DNA of 64,000 nucleotides from JAWVFK01 sp033856175 (lineage in GTDB: Bacteria > Actinomycetota > Thermoleophilia > Solirubrobacterales > 70-9). Location of the stretch: the NCBI GenBank assembly GCA_033856175.1, contig JAWVFK010000016.1, positions 1 to 64,000 of the forward strand. Reading direction: 5' to 3'. The notes below the pieces were generated by a model, which did no database searches, had not been told where the DNA came from, and was given only the letters and a program-made list of their open reading frames with translations. Numbering within the stretch: position 1 is the first letter of the stretch; each line of letters starts with the position of its first letter. Below are positions 39,472 through 47,758 of the stretch, piece by piece. The position numbers were made by a program, and so were the translations under genes.

Positions 39472-40182
39472 GTGGCCGAGCTGCTCTCGATCGAGCGCCG
39501 AGGAGGCGTCGCGCTGGTCACGCTCGAACGGCCCGAGAAGCGCAACGCCCTGTCGATCGAGCTGCGGCTTGAGCTCGCGGAGGCGTTCGGAGGCCTCGAC
39601 GACGACGACTCGGTCGGCGCCGTGGTCCTGACCGGCGCCGGCAGCGCCTTCTGCTCGGGGATGGACCTGACTCAGTTCGGCGGCGACGCCGCCAACAGGC
39701 GACGCCTCGTCGAGACGAGCACCGCCGCCTTCCGCGCGGTCGGGTCCTGCCGGCGCCCCGTCCTCGCCGCCGTCAACGGGCCGGCGCTGGCCGGCGGCTT
39801 CGCCCTCGCCCTGCTCTGCGATCTGCGCATCGCCGCCGCCGGCGCCAGTTTCGGCTTTCCCGAGCTGCCGCGCGGGATCCCGGCGAGCTACGCCTCGGCC
39901 CGCCAGGTGCTGCCGGCTGCCGTCGCCGCCGATCTCTGCCTCACCGGCCGGATCGTCGACGCCGGCGAGGCGCTGCGCCTGGGCGTCGTCGGCGAGGTGG
40001 TGGCCGACGAGGCCCTTCTGGAGCGCTCGCTCGCGATTGCCACGGCGATAGCGGCAGCGCCACGGGGCGCCGGCGCCGAGACCAAGCGGCGAATCCTCGT
40101 CGAGCGCGAGCAGCACTGGCGCTTCGCCTTCGAGGAGGAGGAGCGGGTCTTTCGCCAGGCGCTGCTCGGCGACGAGGCATAG
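39472..40182 (+). CDS. Enoyl-CoA hydratase/isomerase family protein
   Basis: The 236-residue crotonase has the two oxyanion-hole segments (SAFCSGMDLTQF and NGPALAGGFALALLCD) and keeps one of the two catalytic glutamates (SFGFPELPRGIP). The first glutamate position is Phe (AGGFAL). Hydratase, isomerase or related acyl-CoA chemistry is possible. The start is GTG at 39472 (VAELLSIERRG), with a promoter hexamer 6 nt upstream. Its TAG stop is shared with the promoter of the next gene. Confidence 0.87.
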   Translation: MAELLSIERRGGVALVTLERPEKRNALSIELRLELAEAFGGLDDDDSVGAVVLTGAGSAFCSGMDLTQFGGDAANRRRLVETSTAAFRAVGSCRRPVLAAVNGPALAGGFALALLCDLRIAAAGASFGFPELPRGIPASYASARQVLPAAVAADLCLTGRIVDAGEALRLGVVGEVVADEALLERSLAIATAIAAAPRGAGAETKRRILVEREQHWRFAFEEEERVFRQALLGDEA

Positions 40183-40185
40183 GCT
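40180..40185 (+). promoter_or_regulatory. -10 hexamer TAGGCT overlapping the crotonase stop codon
   Basis: It ends 6 nt before the GTG at 40192 of the SDR gene, and its TAG is the stop codon of the upstream gene. Confidence 0.5.
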
Positions 40186-40191
40186 TGCCGC

Positions 40192-41043
40192 GTGGATGAG
40201 AACGTCTCCAAGGCCGTCCTGATCAGCGGCTGCTCCACCGGTATCGGCAGGGCGACCGCCGAGCGGCTGCACGAGCGCGGCTGGAACGTCTACGCGACGG
40301 CACGCAATCCGGATTCCATCGCCGACCTCGCCGGGCGCGGCATGAAGACGCTGGCCCTCGACGTCACGGACGAGAGCTCGATCCGCGAGGCGGTCGCCGC
40401 CGTCGAGGCCGCCGAGGGCGCGGTCGGTGTCCTCGTCAACAACGCCGGCTACGGCCAGCAGGGAGCGGTCGAGGCTGTCGAGCTCGATGCGATCCGCCGC
40501 CAGTTCGAGACCAACCTGCTCGGCTACGTGCGCCTCGCGCAGGCGTGCCTCCCCGGGATGCGCCACCAGCGCTGGGGGCGAATCGTCAACCTCAGCTCGG
40601 TCAACGGCCGCGTCGTCTTCCCGGCGGCGGGCGTCTACTGCGCGACCAAGCACGCGATCGAGGCGCTCTCGGACGCGCTGCGCTTCGAGGTCCGCGGCTT
40701 CGGGATCGAGGTCGCGATCGTCGAGCCCGGCCCGATCCGCACCGAGTTCACCGGCGCGGCAGGAAACATGTTCCCTGCCCCGGGGGCGGCCGGCGGCGTC
40801 TACGACGAGCTTCACGCCGCCGTCGAGAAGGGCGACGCCGAGACCGACCAGAGCTTCATCGCCGGCGACGCCGATGACGTTGCCAAGGCGATCGAACGGG
40901 CGATCGGCTCACGGCGACCCCGCGCCCGCTACCGGGTGACCGCCGTGGCCCGGCTGCTGCCCAAGCTGCGCGCGCTGATCCGGGACCGTGGCTGGGATCT
41001 GTTCCTGCGGACCCAGGCGCCGCGACCGAGCGCCAAGCGCTGA
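40192..41043 (+). CDS. Short-chain dehydrogenase/reductase
   Basis: The 283-residue classical SDR has the cofactor loop SGCSTGIGRATAE, ATARNPD after the second strand (Arg suggests NADP), NNAGYGQQG, the catalytic serine in NLSSVNGR, and YCATKHAIE. The C-terminal 60 residues include a substrate loop and a basic helix. Relatives act on retinol-, steroid- or acyl-type substrates; no specific one can be named. The start is GTG at 40192, predicted leaderless. Confidence 0.88.
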   Translation: MDENVSKAVLISGCSTGIGRATAERLHERGWNVYATARNPDSIADLAGRGMKTLALDVTDESSIREAVAAVEAAEGAVGVLVNNAGYGQQGAVEAVELDAIRRQFETNLLGYVRLAQACLPGMRHQRWGRIVNLSSVNGRVVFPAAGVYCATKHAIEALSDALRFEVRGFGIEVAIVEPGPIRTEFTGAAGNMFPAPGAAGGVYDELHAAVEKGDAETDQSFIAGDADDVAKAIERAIGSRRPRARYRVTAVARLLPKLRALIRDRGWDLFLRTQAPRPSAKR

Positions 41044-41056
41044 GCGGACCGGCCCG

Positions 41057-41452
41057 CTAGCGCGACCGTTCGCCGAGCAGCTTCGGGTTGCCGGTCAGCG
41101 AGAGGACGATCGCCGTGTCGAGGACGAGCATCGCGACGGAGAGAACCGGCGCCGCGGGGATCCAGTAGAGCCAGCGGACGGCGCTCAACGCGACCCAGGC
41201 CAGGCCGACGACCTGGCCGAACTTGCCGGCGCCGAGCAGGCTCGCCGCAGCGACGATGACGATCACCGCCATCGTCAGGTCGACGATCCCCCAGATCCAG
41301 AGGTGGTGGGCGGCCAGCCCCTGGCCGCGGTCGAGCTCCCAGACGTGGTTGACGACCTCGCTGATGCCGTAGAGGAGGTGAAGGCCGCCGAGAACCAGCA
41401 TCGCGACGGAGGCGAAGACGATTCCGCTGGGTCGTCGTGCAGCTTGTGGCAT
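41057..41452 (-). CDS. Four-helix membrane protein (DUF7144-like)
   Basis: The 131-residue product has four hydrophobic spans (about residues 12-30, 50-70, 75-95 and 100-118), with HLLYGISEVVNHVWEL after the first. The pattern resembles DUF7144 family membrane proteins of actinobacteria; function is unknown. AAGGAG ends 7 nt before the ATG at 41452, so unlike many neighbours it has a normal leader with ribosome-binding site. Confidence 0.75.
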   Translation of the reverse strand: MPQAARRPSGIVFASVAMLVLGGLHLLYGISEVVNHVWELDRGQGLAAHHLWIWGIVDLTMAVIVIVAAASLLGAGKFGQVVGLAWVALSAVRWLYWIPAAPVLSVAMLVLDTAIVLSLTGNPKLLGERSR

Positions 41453-41694
41453 GGCTTTCTCCTTGCTCTCGGTAGCCGGCGCCCGTCAGGCGGCGCGACG
41501 CTGCGCTACCGGCCCTCGGATCGGCTCGACAGTACCAACGGCGGCAGCGATCAGCACCGTCGAGCGTGGCGTCGGCTGTGCCCGCCACTCGAATAAATGT
41601 CTAGATTTGCAGCACATCCTCAGTTCTGGGTACGACCCTGCTTTAATAATGCGCAGGCTTACGATGGGCAAGGGACGCTAGGCAAGGGGCTGCA

Positions 41695-44600
41695 GTGAGG
41701 TTGGGAGACCTGGGGAGGCAAGGAATTAGCGGCGCCGCGCGAGGGACGCGGCGCCGCGTATTCCTGCCATTGCTGATCGTCGCGCTGCTGGCGGTGCCGG
41801 CGCTCGCGACCGGATCGATCGGCCCGCTGCCGCTGCCGGGCCCGGACCCGACGGTTTCCGCCGAGCGCGACACCGAGCCGGTGATCCTCAACGGATCGAG
41901 CTTCCCGGACTGGTCTGCGCCGGCGAACCAGACGGCGAAGGCGCCGTTCACCGACCTGTCCACGAGCTGCCCGACCGGCAACAGCGACAGCTGCAACCAC
42001 AACCACTACGTCCAGCCGGAGCTCGACACCGCCGACACGCAAAACAAGGCTGTCGCCGGCACGCCGACCAATCGCCTGCTCGGCTACCGCTGGGACCAGG
42101 CTGCCAACAAGTTCGTTCAGATCCCGTTCCAGGTCGACGAGGTCTTCACCCGCTACCTCGACAACCAGGCATCCGGCTTCGCGATCTACTCGGGCGAGGA
42201 CCAGCACACGACCTATGCGTTTGACCGCGAGGGCTTCCGCTTCACGGCCAACGACCCGAGCGATCCCTGCAAGGCGGTCGCCGCGAGCGATCCTGCCTCC
42301 AGCCACCCCACGCCAGGGGGTCCGGAGACCACGCCGGACCCGGTGCCGGGCCTCGACAACAACGACGAGCTGAGCTTCATGGCCGGCGACGCCGGCGCCA
42401 AGGCGCCGATCGGGGCGACGCTGCCGAAGGGGGTCGAGTCGGCGCGAGCGGTGGCGATCACCGACCCGCTTACCCAGCGCCAGAGCTACGCCTACGTGAT
42501 GAAGGCTGCGCCAACCGGGCCGAGCCCCGCCTACACCGCCGACAGCGGCTACGTCCACTACCAGCGCGACGCGAATGCCGACGTCTTCCACTACTCGCAA
42601 TCCAACAACGGCTCCTACGGCCAGGCGCCGAAGGGCCCCTACTGCGACGCCGCCGGCAATCCCGACACGAGCCACGGCGCCGTCGCCCAGCGCCGGCCCG
42701 GCGACGAGGGGACCGTCACCACGCCGCGCTACCGCTTCCGCTACGACGGCCGCTGGCTGATGACCGACATCCGGATCTCGCCCAACAGCGACGGCAACTA
42801 CGGCCCCGACCTCGTCGACCGCTGGAAGGCGAGGGCCTTCGCCCAGGACCCTGGCTCGCAGACGCCCTGCTGCGGCTTCGAGGACGAGGACGTCAACTGG
42901 GGCGGCTCGAGCCAGTTGCTCGGCGAGCTGACCGGCCCGGTCCGCGCGATCCGCGAAACCTGGGGCGCCGACTCGGGCACCAACGTCATCCGCCGCGAGA
43001 CCTTCTACCGCGACGAGGTCCGCCAGAAGACCTGGCTCCGCGTCCACGTCATTCCCCCGCTCGACGGCATCTACGCCCAGTGGGACTTCAACGCCGGTCG
43101 CGTCAACCGCTACTACAACGACAGAACCCCGCAGGGAGTCCCGATCGACGGTCACAACGACGAGACCCTCGGCAACCTCGACGACCCATGCAACCCGAAG
43201 TACGACGGCAACGACACCGGTCAGATCGACCAGGGCTACCGCTCGCTCTACAAGCAGCTCCAGCTCTGCAGCGTCACCAACAACTCGGCCGCGCCGAAGC
43301 AGGCTCGCGACCACCTCAGCATCGACCTGGCCGACCCGACGCTCAGCGACGCCAACGCATCGCTCGGCTGGAACGAGACGACCGGGCCGAACGGGACGAT
43401 CGTCGACCGCTACCAGATCGACAAGGCGACCGACCTCACTCCAGGCGGCGCGGCACAATCGCTGGCCGCCATGCCGTACTACCGCGATGACGCCTGCTTC
43501 GACGACGGCACCGGCAGCGACCCCGGCCCGCGCCTGCGACCGGGCGAGGCCGACGAGACGACCACGGCGCCCGACGGCACGGCACGCAAGTGCTGGGGCT
43601 CGGCCAGCGATCCCGCCGTCCCTGGCGGCGACCCCCGCTACTACCAGGGCGACATCGGCGCCCACGGGCTGCATCTGCTCTTCCAGGTCGACTCCGACAA
43701 CGCCCGCCAGACCGTGCCACTCGACGAGATCGTCGCCGAGAGCCGGATGGTCATGCTGCCGGGCGAGCGTGACGCGAAGGCCGGCGAGCAGTACGGCCGC
43801 GGCTTCGAGAAGCCGCTCGTCGTCCACACCGCCGATCTGCCGACCTACAACCGACCGCCGCAGGCCAGCTTCACCTACAGCCCGCAGAACCCGCTCAGCG
43901 GCCAGACCGTCAGCTTCGACGGCTCGGCGTCGAGCGACCCGGACCTCTTCTTCAGCAACAAGAACCCGGTCGATGTCGAGCAGCCCGACAGCGTCGTCCA
44001 GTACAGCTGGAACTTCGGCGATGGCGCGACCCGCAGCGGTGCGACTTCCAGCGCGACCCATGCCTTCGCCCATCCGGGCACCTACCACGTGACGCTGACC
44101 GCAACCGACAGCAGGGGCGGGACCGATTCGACGATCCACGACGTCATCGTCGGCAATCGCGGCCCGGCGGCGGCGTTCGGCTTCTCCCCGGCGGAGCCAA
44201 CCACCGGTGACGAGGTCAGCTTCAACGCCGCGGCGTCCAATGACCCCGACGGCTCGCTCGCCAGGTACGAATGGGATCTCGACGGCGACGGTGAGTTCGA
44301 GTCCGACGGCAGCTCGTCGACGGTGTCCCACATCTATGCCGAGCCCGGCGTCTACCCGGTGCAGCTGCGGGTAACCGACGACCTCGGCGCCGTCGACGTA
44401 ACCCAGCACGAGGTCACCGTGAGCGACCCACCGCTGCCGAACCAGGCGCCGACGGCGGCATTCACCGCGACCCCCAGCTCGCCGGCCACGGGCGATGAGG
44501 TCAGCTTCGACGCCTCGACCTCGAGCGACCCCGATGGCTCGATCGCGAAGTACGAATGGGACCTCGACGGCAACGGCAGCTACGAGACCGACGGCGGGAC

Positions 44601-45033
44601 CTCCAGCGATGCATCCACCAGCTACGACACGCCAGGTACCAGAACCGTGGGCCTGCGCATCACCGACGACGACGGCGCTACGGCGACCAGCTCACAGCAG
44701 GTCGAGGTCGTCGCCGCCGAGATCGTTCCCGCCTACGACTTCGACCTCGCCTTCGACGGCACCCACGCGACACTGTCCTACGTCGCCAACCAGCCGGTCA
44801 GCGGACGGCTCGAGGTCGTGCTGCGCGGCAGCGCCCAGCATCGCTGGTCGACGATCGTCCGCAACGTCAGGACGACCAGCGCGACCGGCGACGTCTCGCT
44901 CACCACCGGCGTCCAGCACGTCAAGCAGAAGTGCCGCCGCTATCGCCGTTGCGTGATCGACGTGACCGCCGACGTCACCCACCTCGGCGACTCGCTGTTC
45001 CACGACACGGACGGCTGGTCCTCGAAGCGATGA
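41695..45033 (+). CDS. Large secreted PKD-repeat protein
   Basis: The 1112-residue product has an N-terminal basic segment and hydrophobic signal (about residues 22-42). A 670-residue Asp/Asn/Gly-rich extracellular region of unrecognised type follows, with several cysteines. Next are three PKD domains beginning near residues 717, 820 and 915 (each with a W-F/D-L-x-D/G core such as YSWNFGDGA and YEWDLDGDGE). A beta-rich C-terminal domain (1007-1112) holds a CRRYRRC pair. PKD domains serve in adhesion or polymer binding. The start is GTG at 41695 with AAGGGG 5 nt upstream. No sortase motif or membrane anchor is seen at the C-terminus, so it may be released or wall-associated. Confidence 0.85.
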   Translation: MRLGDLGRQGISGAARGTRRRVFLPLLIVALLAVPALATGSIGPLPLPGPDPTVSAERDTEPVILNGSSFPDWSAPANQTAKAPFTDLSTSCPTGNSDSCNHNHYVQPELDTADTQNKAVAGTPTNRLLGYRWDQAANKFVQIPFQVDEVFTRYLDNQASGFAIYSGEDQHTTYAFDREGFRFTANDPSDPCKAVAASDPASSHPTPGGPETTPDPVPGLDNNDELSFMAGDAGAKAPIGATLPKGVESARAVAITDPLTQRQSYAYVMKAAPTGPSPAYTADSGYVHYQRDANADVFHYSQSNNGSYGQAPKGPYCDAAGNPDTSHGAVAQRRPGDEGTVTTPRYRFRYDGRWLMTDIRISPNSDGNYGPDLVDRWKARAFAQDPGSQTPCCGFEDEDVNWGGSSQLLGELTGPVRAIRETWGADSGTNVIRRETFYRDEVRQKTWLRVHVIPPLDGIYAQWDFNAGRVNRYYNDRTPQGVPIDGHNDETLGNLDDPCNPKYDGNDTGQIDQGYRSLYKQLQLCSVTNNSAAPKQARDHLSIDLADPTLSDANASLGWNETTGPNGTIVDRYQIDKATDLTPGGAAQSLAAMPYYRDDACFDDGTGSDPGPRLRPGEADETTTAPDGTARKCWGSASDPAVPGGDPRYYQGDIGAHGLHLLFQVDSDNARQTVPLDEIVAESRMVMLPGERDAKAGEQYGRGFEKPLVVHTADLPTYNRPPQASFTYSPQNPLSGQTVSFDGSASSDPDLFFSNKNPVDVEQPDSVVQYSWNFGDGATRSGATSSATHAFAHPGTYHVTLTATDSRGGTDSTIHDVIVGNRGPAAAFGFSPAEPTTGDEVSFNAAASNDPDGSLARYEWDLDGDGEFESDGSSSTVSHIYAEPGVYPVQLRVTDDLGAVDVTQHEVTVSDPPLPNQAPTAAFTATPSSPATGDEVSFDASTSSDPDGSIAKYEWDLDGNGSYETDGGTSSDASTSYDTPGTRTVGLRITDDDGATATSSQQVEVVAAEIVPAYDFDLAFDGTHATLSYVANQPVSGRLEVVLRGSAQHRWSTIVRNVRTTSATGDVSLTTGVQHVKQKCRRYRRCVIDVTADVTHLGDSLFHDTDGWSSKR

Positions 45034-45071
45034 TCCGCGTCCGACCTCAACGGCTTGCGCGCAAAGTCGGC

Positions 45072-45077
45072 TAGGAT
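45072..45077 (+). promoter_or_regulatory. -10 hexamer TAGGAT before the STAS gene
   Basis: TAGGAT lies 21 nt before the annotated ATG at 45099 and 8 nt before a TTG at 45086 that opens the first copy of a 22-bp repeat but is out of frame. Confidence 0.45.
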
Positions 45078-45085
45078 CCGCATCG

Positions 45086-45129
45086 TTGGCGACTGGGGAT
45101 GGGGATTGTGGCGACTGGGGATGGGGAGT
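45086..45129 (+). repeat. Tandem 22-bp duplication at the start of the STAS gene
   Basis: Copies at 45086-45107 and 45108-45129 match at 20 of 22 positions (core TGGCGACTGGGGATGGGGA). Each copy opens with a potential start codon: TTG in the first, GTG in the second. Because 22 is not a multiple of 3, only the second copy is in frame with the STAS domain. Confidence 0.85.
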
Positions 45130-45545
45130 TTCGGGTGGACAGCGAGCTCATCGAGGGCGGCGTGGCCGTCTTCTCGATCAAAGGCGATCTCGACCTCGTG
45201 ACGGCCGAGCAGCTCCGCGAGCCGCTCGTGGCCGCCGTCGAAACCGACTCGAATGCCAGCGTCGTCATCGACCTCAGCGACTGCTCCTTCATCGACTCGC
45301 AGGGGATCGCGGTCCTGCTCCAGGCCTATCGGACCATCGCGGGCGACGGCGATGGCGACCCGGCCGATGGTGATGGCGACCCGGGCGATGGCGACGGCAA
45401 CTCCCCAAGGCTCATCCTAGCCGCCGAGCACCATCCGGTGATCCGCACGCTCGAGCTGGTCGGCATCGATCGCTGGATCCCGATCGTCCCGGACCGCGCC
45501 GAGGCGCTGCGACGACTCAACGTCGCCGGCTCCGCGCCGGCCTAG
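45099..45545 (+). CDS. STAS-domain anti-sigma factor antagonist (RsbV/SpoIIAA-like)
   Basis: The 148-residue protein has a STAS fold: AVFSIKGDLDLVTAEQL, then the phosphorylation region DLSDCSFIDSQGIAVLL, with the Ser that anti-sigma kinases modify. Between that helix and the next strand it carries an Asp-Gly-Pro repeat (residues about 82-103) not typical of the family. The start is uncertain: ATG at 45099 or GTG at 45108, both in the 22-bp duplication. It converges on an RsbW-like ATPase gene with an 11-nt gap, so the two are probably partners though on opposite strands. Confidence 0.85.
   Translation: MGIVATGDGEFRVDSELIEGGVAVFSIKGDLDLVTAEQLREPLVAAVETDSNASVVIDLSDCSFIDSQGIAVLLQAYRTIAGDGDGDPADGDGDPGDGDGNSPRLILAAEHHPVIRTLELVGIDRWIPIVPDRAEALRRLNVAGSAPA
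45341..45405 (+). repeat. GATGGCGAC-type low-complexity repeat encoding Asp-Gly runs
   Basis: Units based on GATGGCGAC and GATGGTGAT, separated by CCGGCC or CCGGGC, repeat inside the STAS gene and encode GDGDGDP and DGDGDP units resembling short calcium-binding loops. Confidence 0.75.
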
Positions 45546-45556
45546 ATCAGCTCAGC

Positions 45557-45964
45557 TCAACCGCGGCCGAAACGCAGCTTGACGACGGTGCCGCGGGGAT
45601 GTCCGCGGCTGATCTCTACGCTGCTGGCGAGTGAGCCGGCCATCGCGAGCCCGATACCCATGCCGGCCCGATCGGGATGCGGCGTCATGCCCTCGCCCTG
45701 ATCGGCGACCGTCACCAGCAGGTCGTTGCGGTCGAGGTCGGCGTTGACATCGAGCTCTCCCGTCGATTGCGCATAGCCGTGAAGCACCGCGTTCGTGACG
45801 AGCTCGGAAACTGCCGTCCGCACAGCCCAGCCGTCGAAGCCGGCCGATTCGGCGAAATCGGCAGCACGCCGCCTGGCCTCGCCAACGCACGCCGGCGTCG
45901 CCTGCAGGTGAAGGCGCAGACGGTCTCGCGACGGGTTATCCCTCCCTGGCGCTTCGATGTGCAT
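45557..45964 (-). CDS. RsbW-like anti-sigma factor ATPase
   Basis: The 135-residue protein is a single HATPase_c_2 (GHKL) domain with the N box AVSELVTNAVLHG, G1 box VADQGEGM and G2 region GMGIGLAMAG. Such proteins bind a sigma factor or phosphorylate a STAS antagonist. I chose the ATG at 45964 because AGGAGG ends 3 nt before it; the longer frame upstream is antisense to the permease gene. It faces the STAS gene and is divergent from the permease gene. Confidence 0.88.
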   Translation of the reverse strand: MHIEAPGRDNPSRDRLRLHLQATPACVGEARRRAADFAESAGFDGWAVRTAVSELVTNAVLHGYAQSTGELDVNADLDRNDLLVTVADQGEGMTPHPDRAGMGIGLAMAGSLASSVEISRGHPRGTVVKLRFGRG

Positions 45965-46022
45965 GTTCCTCCTGTGCCCGGTACGCCAAGCTTTATGCGT
46001 GTCAATCGGCGGCGCCACGCCT

Positions 46023-47036
46023 GTGGGCGAAACTACGCACCTCGATAACGCCCCCGATCGCCTCGTTTCGCCCTGGCTGATCGGCGTGGTCTTCTGGTCG
46101 ACGGTGATCGCGATCGTCGTCCTGCGCACAAGCGGTGTCCCGGAGAACCCGACGATCGGGACCTTCGGCGTCATCTTCACCTCGATCGTCGTCGAGGCGC
46201 TGCCGTTCATCCTCCTCGGCGCTGCGGTCTCGGCGCTGATCGCCGTCTTCGTCTCCGACCGGATGCTCGCTCGCATCGGCAGGCTGCCGCGAGCGCTGCA
46301 GCTGCCGGCCGCGAGCCTCGCCGGAGTCGCATTCCCGGTCTGCGAGTGCGGGTCGGTGCCGGTCGGCCGCCGGCTGATCGCCCGCGGCGTCTACCCCGCC
46401 GCCGGCATCGGCTTCATGCTGGCGGCACCGATCGTCAACCCGATCGTGCTCGGCACGACCTGGGTTGCCTACGAGGGTCGCGGCGTGGCGGCCGAGATGA
46501 CGATGCTGCGCGGCGGGCTCGGCCTGCTCGTCGCGATTGTCGCCGGCTGGGCGATCGGCCGCCGCAGCGGTGTCGAGTTGTTGCGCGAGAGCCAGCAGCA
46601 GATAGCCGTCGACGCCGAGCATCGAGACGCCCATGGCTCGCGGTCGCAGGCCTTCGCCGACCACCTGGCCGGCGACTTCCTCTTCATGGGCAAGTTCCTC
46701 GTTCTCGGTGCCGCAGCCTCGGCGACGATCCAGACCCTGGTCCCGCAGTCGATCGTCGCCGGAGTGGCCGACAACCCCGTCCTCGGCGCCCTGGCGCTGA
46801 TGACGCTCGCCTTCGCGCTCTCGCTCTGCTCGGAGGCGGATGCCTTCGTCGCCGTCTCCTTCACCTCGTTCTCGCTCGGATCGCAGCTGGCCTTTCTCGT
46901 TCTCGGCCCGGTCCTCGACACGAAGCTGGCGGTGCTCTACGGGGCGACCTTCAGACGGCAGTTCGCGATCCGCGTCCTGCTCGTGGCCGCACCCGTCGCT
47001 CTGGCAGGAGCCCTGCTCGCGGACGCGGTCCTCTGA
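46023..47036 (+). CDS. DUF318/YcgR-type permease
   Basis: The 337-residue polytopic protein has about eight hydrophobic spans and the conserved PVCECGSVPVGRRL motif in the first half, with LCSEADAFVA in the second, as in the ArsP_1/DUF318 permease family. With the DUF1980 protein encoded next it forms the YcgR-YcgQ type pair, often found near Zur-regulated genes. Transported substrate is not established. The start is uncertain: GTG at 46023 or GTG at 46002. Its stop overlaps the next gene's ATG by one base. Confidence 0.8.
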   Translation: MGETTHLDNAPDRLVSPWLIGVVFWSTVIAIVVLRTSGVPENPTIGTFGVIFTSIVVEALPFILLGAAVSALIAVFVSDRMLARIGRLPRALQLPAASLAGVAFPVCECGSVPVGRRLIARGVYPAAGIGFMLAAPIVNPIVLGTTWVAYEGRGVAAEMTMLRGGLGLLVAIVAGWAIGRRSGVELLRESQQQIAVDAEHRDAHGSRSQAFADHLAGDFLFMGKFLVLGAAASATIQTLVPQSIVAGVADNPVLGALALMTLAFALSLCSEADAFVAVSFTSFSLGSQLAFLVLGPVLDTKLAVLYGATFRRQFAIRVLLVAAPVALAGALLADAVL

Positions 47037-47746
47037 TGCGGCTCGATCCGCGCTCGACGCGGCTGGCCGTCCTCGCCGCCTGGAGCATCTGCTTCGGCTG
47101 GCTTTGGGCGACCGGCGAGGTGGTGCGCTACCTCGGCCCGCGTACCGAGTGGGTCGTCCCCGTCGGCGCGGTCAGCCTCGCCGCGGCCGCCTTCGCCTAC
47201 TCGCGTGGCCGGACCGCGCGGACCGGGCGAGTCGCCCGTGGCGAGGCGGTGGGCCTGATCGGGCTGCTCGTGCCGGTGGCACTGGTCGCCATGCTCGCTC
47301 ACGCCCAGCTCGGCTCGCTGGCGGCGTCGAACAAGCTCAGCTCGCGCGGGATCGACGTCGCCGCGCTCGCCCGCTTCGCCTCGAAGGACGCCTCCGCGGT
47401 GTCGTTCCTGCAGCTGAAGGGAGCAGAGAAGGACGGCCGCCTCGCCGGCGAGCTCGACATCGCTCCGGGGCGCAGCGTCGAGCTGCTCGGCTTCGTCTCG
47501 CAGGCTCCCGGCGGCAGTGGCTCGCTGGTGCTCTCGCGCTTCTACATCACCTGCTGCGTCGCCGACGCGATCCCGCTTGGCGTGACGATCGAGCCGCTGA
47601 CCGCGAAGCTCGCCGGCTACCGCAAGGACCAGTGGCTCGACGTCACCGGCGTGCTCGCCAAACCGGGCGGCCACTACGTCGTTCGGGCCGAGCGCGTCCG
47701 CGCCGTGAAGGCACCGTCCAATCCCTACCTCTCCTTCGCCGGTTAG
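47036..47746 (+). CDS. TIGR03943/DUF1980 family permease partner (YcgQ-like)
   Basis: The 236-residue product has four hydrophobic spans in the first 100 residues, then a soluble C-terminal domain with SRFYITCCVADAIPLGV, where the Cys-Cys pair is the family hallmark, and a beta-rich end (WLDVTGVLAKPGGHYVV). It always occurs with DUF318 permeases. Its ATG overlaps the permease stop by one base. It converges on zur with a 12-nt gap. Confidence 0.85.
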   Translation: MRLDPRSTRLAVLAAWSICFGWLWATGEVVRYLGPRTEWVVPVGAVSLAAAAFAYSRGRTARTGRVARGEAVGLIGLLVPVALVAMLAHAQLGSLAASNKLSSRGIDVAALARFASKDASAVSFLQLKGAEKDGRLAGELDIAPGRSVELLGFVSQAPGGSGSLVLSRFYITCCVADAIPLGVTIEPLTAKLAGYRKDQWLDVTGVLAKPGGHYVVRAERVRAVKAPSNPYLSFAG

Positions 47747-47758
47747 CCCGGCGTCCGC

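Noticed and set aside
39190..40815. 541-codon open frame on the minus strand
   Set aside because: It is antisense to a crotonase and an SDR with complete family motifs; composition is typical of the shadow frame in high-GC DNA.
41659..44409. 916-codon open frame on the minus strand
   Set aside because: It is antisense to the PKD protein gene, whose domains, signal sequence and ribosome-binding site are clear.
45086..45373. 95-codon frame opened by the first copy of the 22-bp repeat
   Set aside because: It has shadow-frame composition and no domain. It is kept only as part of the repeat finding, not as a gene.
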